64,000 nt of DNA from Serilophus lunatus (Eukaryota > Chordata > Aves > Passeriformes > Eurylaimidae). The notes beneath the pieces were generated by a model that worked only from the letters and a program-made list of their open reading frames with translations, searched no databases and was not told the DNA's origin. The stretch lies in contig VXBA01000317.1 in assembly GCA_013399895.1 (NCBI GenBank), positions 473,539-537,538 on the forward strand, read 5' to 3'. Position numbers and translations under genes: made by a program. Positions 58,649-64,000 of the stretch are shown one piece after another; within the stretch, counting starts at the first letter, position 1, and each line of letters starts with the position of its first letter.

Positions 58649-61600
58649 CTTAAAAAGGAAGTTCGATTCATGAATGAGATTAAATATGTTATAAACTCCT
58701 GAAAAACAAAAATCATAAAAATACTTATATAAAACTTCATGCTGAAATGCTCAAATGCTTCTTTTCAGAAACCTGCTGACTAGTTATAAAAAGCAACTCA
58801 TCTGACAGCACGACCAAGTTCCAGCTCCACCACTCACAGTCCTGCCCTCACTCTGCCAAGCAGCACATGCTACCACAGCTCACCCAAGGGAAGTTAATGC
58901 ATCTTTTTCAGTATTTCATGGTTATCTCAGGCACCACTTTCTGCACAACACACAAAACAGGCCCTTGGAAGATACACTACAACTGCTGACAATTAAGGCC
59001 AGTACTACAAAGCCCATTTACTGTCCTCAGTTAATATCTGCCTTCAGCTGTGGTCACACAAAAATTCCTTGTTATCTGTCAGAGCTCACTGTGTGCTGCA
59101 CTCACATCCCTTTCCCCCAAACAAGAGTTTGACCTAACTCTTGATACTTTGTGCTAAGGATGCTCTAAGCCCTTGGGACATACAGTATTTTCTGAATCTG
59201 TGCTGAATCTTCTGCACTGTAAGGAGCAATAAAAGCAAAGACTTCCAAGAAGCAGGAAGAACAGCGTAGGCTGGATCAGTACTGAGAAGCAGAGCCAACA
59301 GAGGGTTTTAAAAAGCTGGAACTGGCACTGAGAGGCATTTGAAGAAAAGAACAAAAGGTGAAGTTCAGCTGCACACCTTGAACTCTACAGCACAGATTCC
59401 CAGAAGGCATGGCTCAAAACAGGCTGCTGTGATAAAAATGGGTGATTAAATTTCCCAGAAACCCAAATATACCCTTATCACAATCACTGGGGTCTTTTAC
59501 AAACTCCCAAGCATGACCAAACTCAAGTGCTTTTTCAGCCTCAAGTTCTGCCTTCCAGCCTGGAAGCAGCATCCCAGCCTGGGCAGCCAAGCCAGGGGAG
59601 AGCTGGCACAGCCACAGGCACCACAAATAGCAGAGCCTGCCTTGAGTTCTGCCCATGCCCTTCTCCCCACAGCCACCAATACAACAAGAACCTGCCTGGA
59701 GGACAACTTTTTTTCCCCTTTCTGGGTTATTTTTAACTGATTATCAATTGAGTCATTTCATGCTCCTGAAACACGTTTCACTGGACAATTGAGGCAGAGT
59801 AAGAGGAAGAACAGATGAGGTTGGTTCATGAATGACAACATACCTGTGATTATTTGGTTTCATTTTCAAAAGCTCATGAGGTATTTCTGTATCCTTTTCA
59901 AAAAACATTTTAGGATTCACTGACTTTCAATGGGAACTACTGGCTGATAAATGCAGATATTTTGAACAGCTTTATTCACAATATGTTTCTATCTGGTATT
60001 ACTCACACATATCTTAAAGGTAGGGCAGAGTTATTTTTAAAGATGCTTTTGCTTAAAGAATTCACATTAAAACATTTCTATAGAAGCTCCCTTTTGCACT
60101 ATCTATATAATACACAGATCTCTGAAAGTATCTAAATCAAATATCTTGAAACACAGCCTAAAAATAAGCTTCAAATACTAAATACCCCTTTGGCTTTACT
60201 GTTTTCATTCAAACAGAGCAAACTCATCAGCCACACTGACAGCAGGAGTAGAAGAGCAGGCTTTGATCAGGAGCAGCTGTAAAGATCATCCAGGCAAGGA
60301 TCAATTTAGCACTTCATTTTGGGCTGGTGCGTCTGTCTTGAAGTGCTAATTTCACCTATTTCCCAAGTCTTTCAATGTGACACCTTTCCCCACATTCCCT
60401 TCCATTCAAGGACAAGCTCGCCCTGCCTTCCCAGGCTCCCAGTCCTGTGCTGTAAACAAACCCCACGTGGATCCTGGGCACAGCAGTGTCACAACATGCA
60501 CCAGACCCCAATTAGCCCAGCTTTGCCACCCCTACAGCAAGCAGAAGCCTCATAAAATGACACAAGAAAGGGGACAATGGGGCAGGTGACTGTAGGAAGC
60601 TTTTGTTTGGCAGTGGTGTGGCACCAAGCAAAGCTCAGCTACACAAGTGTGCTGGAACCAGCCAGAGGTTCACTGGATTAATGCTCCATCAGTCAAGGTG
60701 CAAAAGTAGTCTTAAAATACTAAAATACTGCCTGAGGTTAACCAAAATTTCCATATTCCCACACTTTGCTTTGCATGGGTTTCATTTCCTCCACTCCTTG
60801 CTATCACGTTGTCCCATATAGGTTCTTACCACATGGACCATTTGTGTTCCCTGAACCAGGAAACTCCCAGGGGCAGGATCCCACCAGAAAGCCCACGAGC
60901 TCCTTAGAATAGAGCCCACCCAGAAGGGCATCAAAGAGCAGCAGAGCAATTCCGTGTGGCTCAGGACTCCTCTGGGATCAAACAGCAGTGACAGTGCTCT
61001 TTAGTAACACCTGCAACACCCGGAACCACAGCTCAGAGAGGGAGGAGAAACACCCCACCCAAGCTCAGAGCTCGAGTTTTAACGTTCCTCAGAAGGGGCT
61101 GATGTCTCACCCTTTGCAAGGAAAGAGACTTTGGTTTGCTTCAACAAAAATAAAACGTGAGCTTTTCAACTCAGGACACTTCAGCTCCTGACACAATAAC
61201 GTGGTGTTTTTGCCTGAAGGTGTCTTAACACCTCCATGGGAGACGGAGTGTCTTTGTCAAAGAGGAGGCAAATGTTACCAACGTCTTGGGTTGATCACCT
61301 GTGTAATCAAATGGCTGTTCTGGCCTCACCTCACACAAGAGACTATTAGGAAAGGCTGCAAAACGAAAAGGGCAGCACAGCTGGCTCTTGAGTCAGTGCT
61401 TTCAATTTTATTTAAAATTCTGATTGTCAGTGCAATTCCCCTTCACTGCTGCTGTTACACAAAACCTTCCTCTCTCTATTCAAGAAAGGGACAGCAAAGA
61501 TCTCACCATGGTAAAACCACAAACAACCCTATCAAACTTCACATCAGTTACAGAGATTTATAAAATAATTACCCTTTACTTTCCTATCCTTTCCCAAACA

Positions 61601-61687
61601 TTTGGCACCTGACCTGCACCTTGTGATCAAAGTTCTCCTTCTAAGTATTGCCAGAATGGATTTAAAAGAGCCTAAAGCAAACAGTAC

Positions 61688-61705
61688 ATATATATATATA
61701 TATAT
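61688..61705. repeat. AT dinucleotide microsatellite
   Basis: Nine AT units in the region 5' of the RABGAP1 coding start. Confidence 0.95.
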
Positions 61706-63263
61706 TAAAAAAACCAATAGAAAACCTTTTACTTTACACTGCTGTAAGAAACTGAGGCTTGAATGCCACCTTGAGACAAGTGAAGCAAGGCAGAAGAGAG
61801 AAGCAGCAGCAGAACAGGTATGCAAGCTAGAGAGGAAATGAGATTTTTTTTCCCCCCATTCATATCTTTCTCAGCTTTTGTACCTCATCTGCAGTTCCTA
61901 AAGCAACTCCAGGAAGTTCCAGTATATCTGATGCAGAATGCACCAGATAAAGAACAATACAGCAATATTACCTAAATTCCTCAAGAACAGTGTAATGCAA
62001 AAAGCAAAGTCAGAAAGCTTGGCATGCAAAATGAACTTATATCCTCTACTCCCCAAAATAATAAACCATTAAGTATAGAACATGGAAAACAAGGAGGTGG
62101 CAAGAGGCAAAGACACTGAAGTGACTGAAATACCTAAATACAGTGTATTTTCTGTTTTCTATTCCTCTGGCTTTATGCAGAGCTTAACAATAAATCCAGT
62201 ATGGTTCAATTTAAACATACAACGTTCTGCTTTCCAAGCGTTCATCATTGGCATCTTAGTGTGGGTGAACAGTGGAATCTGTGGCAGAGTTCAGAAGCTT
62301 GACAGGGCACTTTGCAGAGCTGTGCTGTGACAGAGAATCCAGCACTCTGCAAGCAGCCTCTGAAAGCTGTGACTTCTTCCACCTGTACAACTCACCTGGT
62401 GCACATTTGTTTGACAAATGCAGGTCTCAAGACCAGCCTGGGAAATGCTCCAGGACAGAGCTGAGGGTGCAGGGGGTCGTGCCAGGTGTCTCAGGGTGAG
62501 CAGCAGAAATGTAAGAGCACAAGAGGCAGCACATGAACACACACACAGGGGGAAGGGGCTGAGGTTTGACTCTTCCTGCACACAGGACACACCACCTGTA
62601 TTTTAGCACAGCTCTGGGAAAAAACCCAGCATGCAAGAAAGATCAATCACTAGCAACCTTTTCCTTCTCACACTTCATATGGTTAGTCTGCTTAATCATG
62701 TTTGGTCTTCACACACCTCCCCTGTGCAACACACACTCTCAAATGCAACCAGAAGTACCTGGCACCCAAAATGAAGCAGGAAAGCCAGAGGAATACTGCA
62801 CGTGAAAATACAGATTTAGAGTGACTAAAGAGCAAGTAACAAAAAACAACAACTACAGTTCCAACCTTTCTGTTCATTTTGCAACACACTGACAGCCAGA
62901 GGTGTACCCACAAATGTCAAGAGCCAGAAAAAATAAAGATATCGTTATTTGGAGATAATGCTGTCTCCAATTTCACCTCTCTCCTCACAGACCTCAGGAA
63001 GGTGAGTGAATCATGAGACAAACGAATGCAAACCAGGCACAGGCAAGACACAGGAGGTGAGCTAATGCAATCTTTGTTAACAACCCTTAACAGGCTCATA
63101 ATTATTGCCTCCATCATTTTGCTTTCAATCTTAATTTGAGCTGTCTGCTCAGGGGAGGAACTCCAACTTTAAGCTCTTGTCATAAGCAAATTCTCCATCT
63201 TAGAAACGTGTGGCTGGTCCTGGGAAACAACGGCTTATAAAAGAAATGCTGACACTGCCTTAG

Positions 63264-63342
63264 CTGGCCCGGCACAGGAATGTCACTGGAATGAATGAAC
63301 CGTGAACAGTCGGTTCATCCCTGCCCTGTGCAGCCGGGCCAG
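63264..63342. repeat. Imperfect inverted repeat with nested hairpin
   Basis: Left arm CTGGCCCGGCACAGG (63264-63278) pairs with CCTGTGC-AGC-CGGGCCAG (63325-63342), which has a three-base bulge. Inside, ATGAACCG (63295-63302) pairs with CGGTTCAT (63311-63318) around an 8-base loop. Unpaired sequence of 16 and 6 bases separates the two stems. It lies in noncoding sequence upstream of the RABGAP1 coding start; what it does is unknown. Confidence 0.75.
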
Positions 63343-64000
63343 GCAGGGACAGAGGCTGAACCACCCCTGTGCACGATGCTCTCTGTGCTTCTGGAGCAGC
63401 TCTCGTTAGGATTCCAACACAAACAGGGAGCAACGCTCACCAGACAACCAGAACGCTTTAAAAACATGCTGTGAAAGACCCGAGAAAGGGGGAGTTAGGG
63501 TCGGTGTGTGCTGCAAACACCGCCTGCACCCCGGGCTGCAAAACGACGGGCAATCCCCGTGCCAAGCCCGTGTGTTAATTTGTTTACTGTGCACACAAAA
63601 ATAAGTTTGCTCAGGTCCTTGACCTTTTAATGTTAAGTAGAGGCCTTTGAAAAGAATACAGTGTTTCTGCAAAGGAACCAGCAAGCAGTGGGCAGTCCCT
63701 GAAGTGACACGTTTTCTAAGTAGCCAAAAGGCTCGGAAATCCCACCGAGTTGGGCTTTACCAAAACCTGCAAGCAGAACAAAGCTGGGAATGTAGCTCAA
63801 GCCATTTAGAGCTTTGCAGTACTTGCTCTCCGACTTGTATTCAAGAAATAAACTCAATCTTTTCCTTCTTCCAACCTCTCACGTTATCTTTGCCCTCTCC
63901 CCAAGTCTCTGCCGAGTACTTCTTCTCCCCCGCAAAACTACACAGACATAAACCACAAAGTTCACTTCCAGCAGCTCCATTCCTACTTAATTCTGGTTTC

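Larger units (their letters stand above)
58649..64000 (-). other. Region 5' of RABGAP1 coding start, probably a 5' UTR intron
   Basis: The acceptor just before the ATG shows the transcript continues upstream, so most or all of this is intron. No noncoding first exon or CpG-rich promoter could be fixed; a modest CpG cluster near 63480-63560 is the only hint of a nearby promoter. Otherwise AT-rich unique sequence with an AT microsatellite and an inverted repeat. Confidence 0.6.

Noticed and set aside
63234..63243. TTATAAAAGA, a TATA-like box on the plus strand
   Set aside because: No gene follows on the plus strand within the window and such A/T runs are common in this region.
1..64000. tRNA, rRNA, known microRNA, endogenous retrovirus or defence system
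   Set aside because: Looked for on both strands by eye; no cloverleaf with tRNA boxes, no rRNA, and no retroviral or bacterial-type coding region was recognised. A tRNAscan-SE, Rfam and RepeatMasker run would be needed to exclude weak copies.

Overview
This is vertebrate nuclear DNA, most likely from a bird. It holds spliced genes with GT-AG introns, no operons, and short fragments of CR1 LINE elements ending in the typical ATTCTRTG-like tail. Introns are compact: about 54 kb of genomic sequence carries a coding sequence whose human counterpart, as I remember it, spreads over well over 100 kb. Species cannot be told from the sequence alone.

Almost the whole window is one gene read on the minus strand: RABGAP1 (also called GAPCenA), a Rab GTPase-activating protein. 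I could place 25 coding exons, from the ATG at 58646 down to the stop codon ending at 4199. All have GT-AG boundaries and compatible phases. Joined, they give 3204 nt, that is 1067 codons plus stop, against 1069 residues recalled for the human protein, so the coding sequence looks complete and intact. The protein order is an acidic N-terminus, a PTB/PID domain (exons 3-6), a kinesin-like DUF3694 region (exons 6-9), the Rab-GAP TBC domain (exons 12-17), and a long C-terminal coiled coil (exons 18-25). The arginine finger (I604-x-x-D607-x-x-R610) and glutamine finger (Y645-C-Q647) are both present.

The largest intron (18930-40066, 21.1 kb) separates the first TBC exon from the exon carrying the arginine finger. 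It contains a complete single-exon orphan receptor gene, GPR21 (31909-32955), on the same strand as its host. Just upstream of GPR21 lie a TTTAAA element, a GC- and CpG-rich island broken by an 86-base assembly gap, and a 32/36-bp minisatellite. Just downstream is a good poly(A) signal. GPR21 therefore looks like a self-contained transcription unit inside its host.

Region by region: 1-4198 is the RABGAP1 3' UTR followed by flank; 4199-18929 holds coding exons 25-13 with mostly short introns; 18930-40066 is the GPR21-bearing intron; 40067-58648 holds exons 12-1; 58649-64000 is 5' of the coding start, probably an intron in the 5' UTR, since a splice acceptor sits 2 bases before the ATG. Repeats are sparse: four CR1 fragments, one long CA microsatellite, smaller CA/TA runs and the minisatellite. 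I found no tRNA, rRNA, CRISPR, viral or bacterial-type system, and nothing that amounts to a new multi-gene system. The points most worth a second look are the intronic promoter and poly(A) arrangement around GPR21, an imperfect inverted repeat at 63264-63342, and a possible cryptic exon at 45136-45254.
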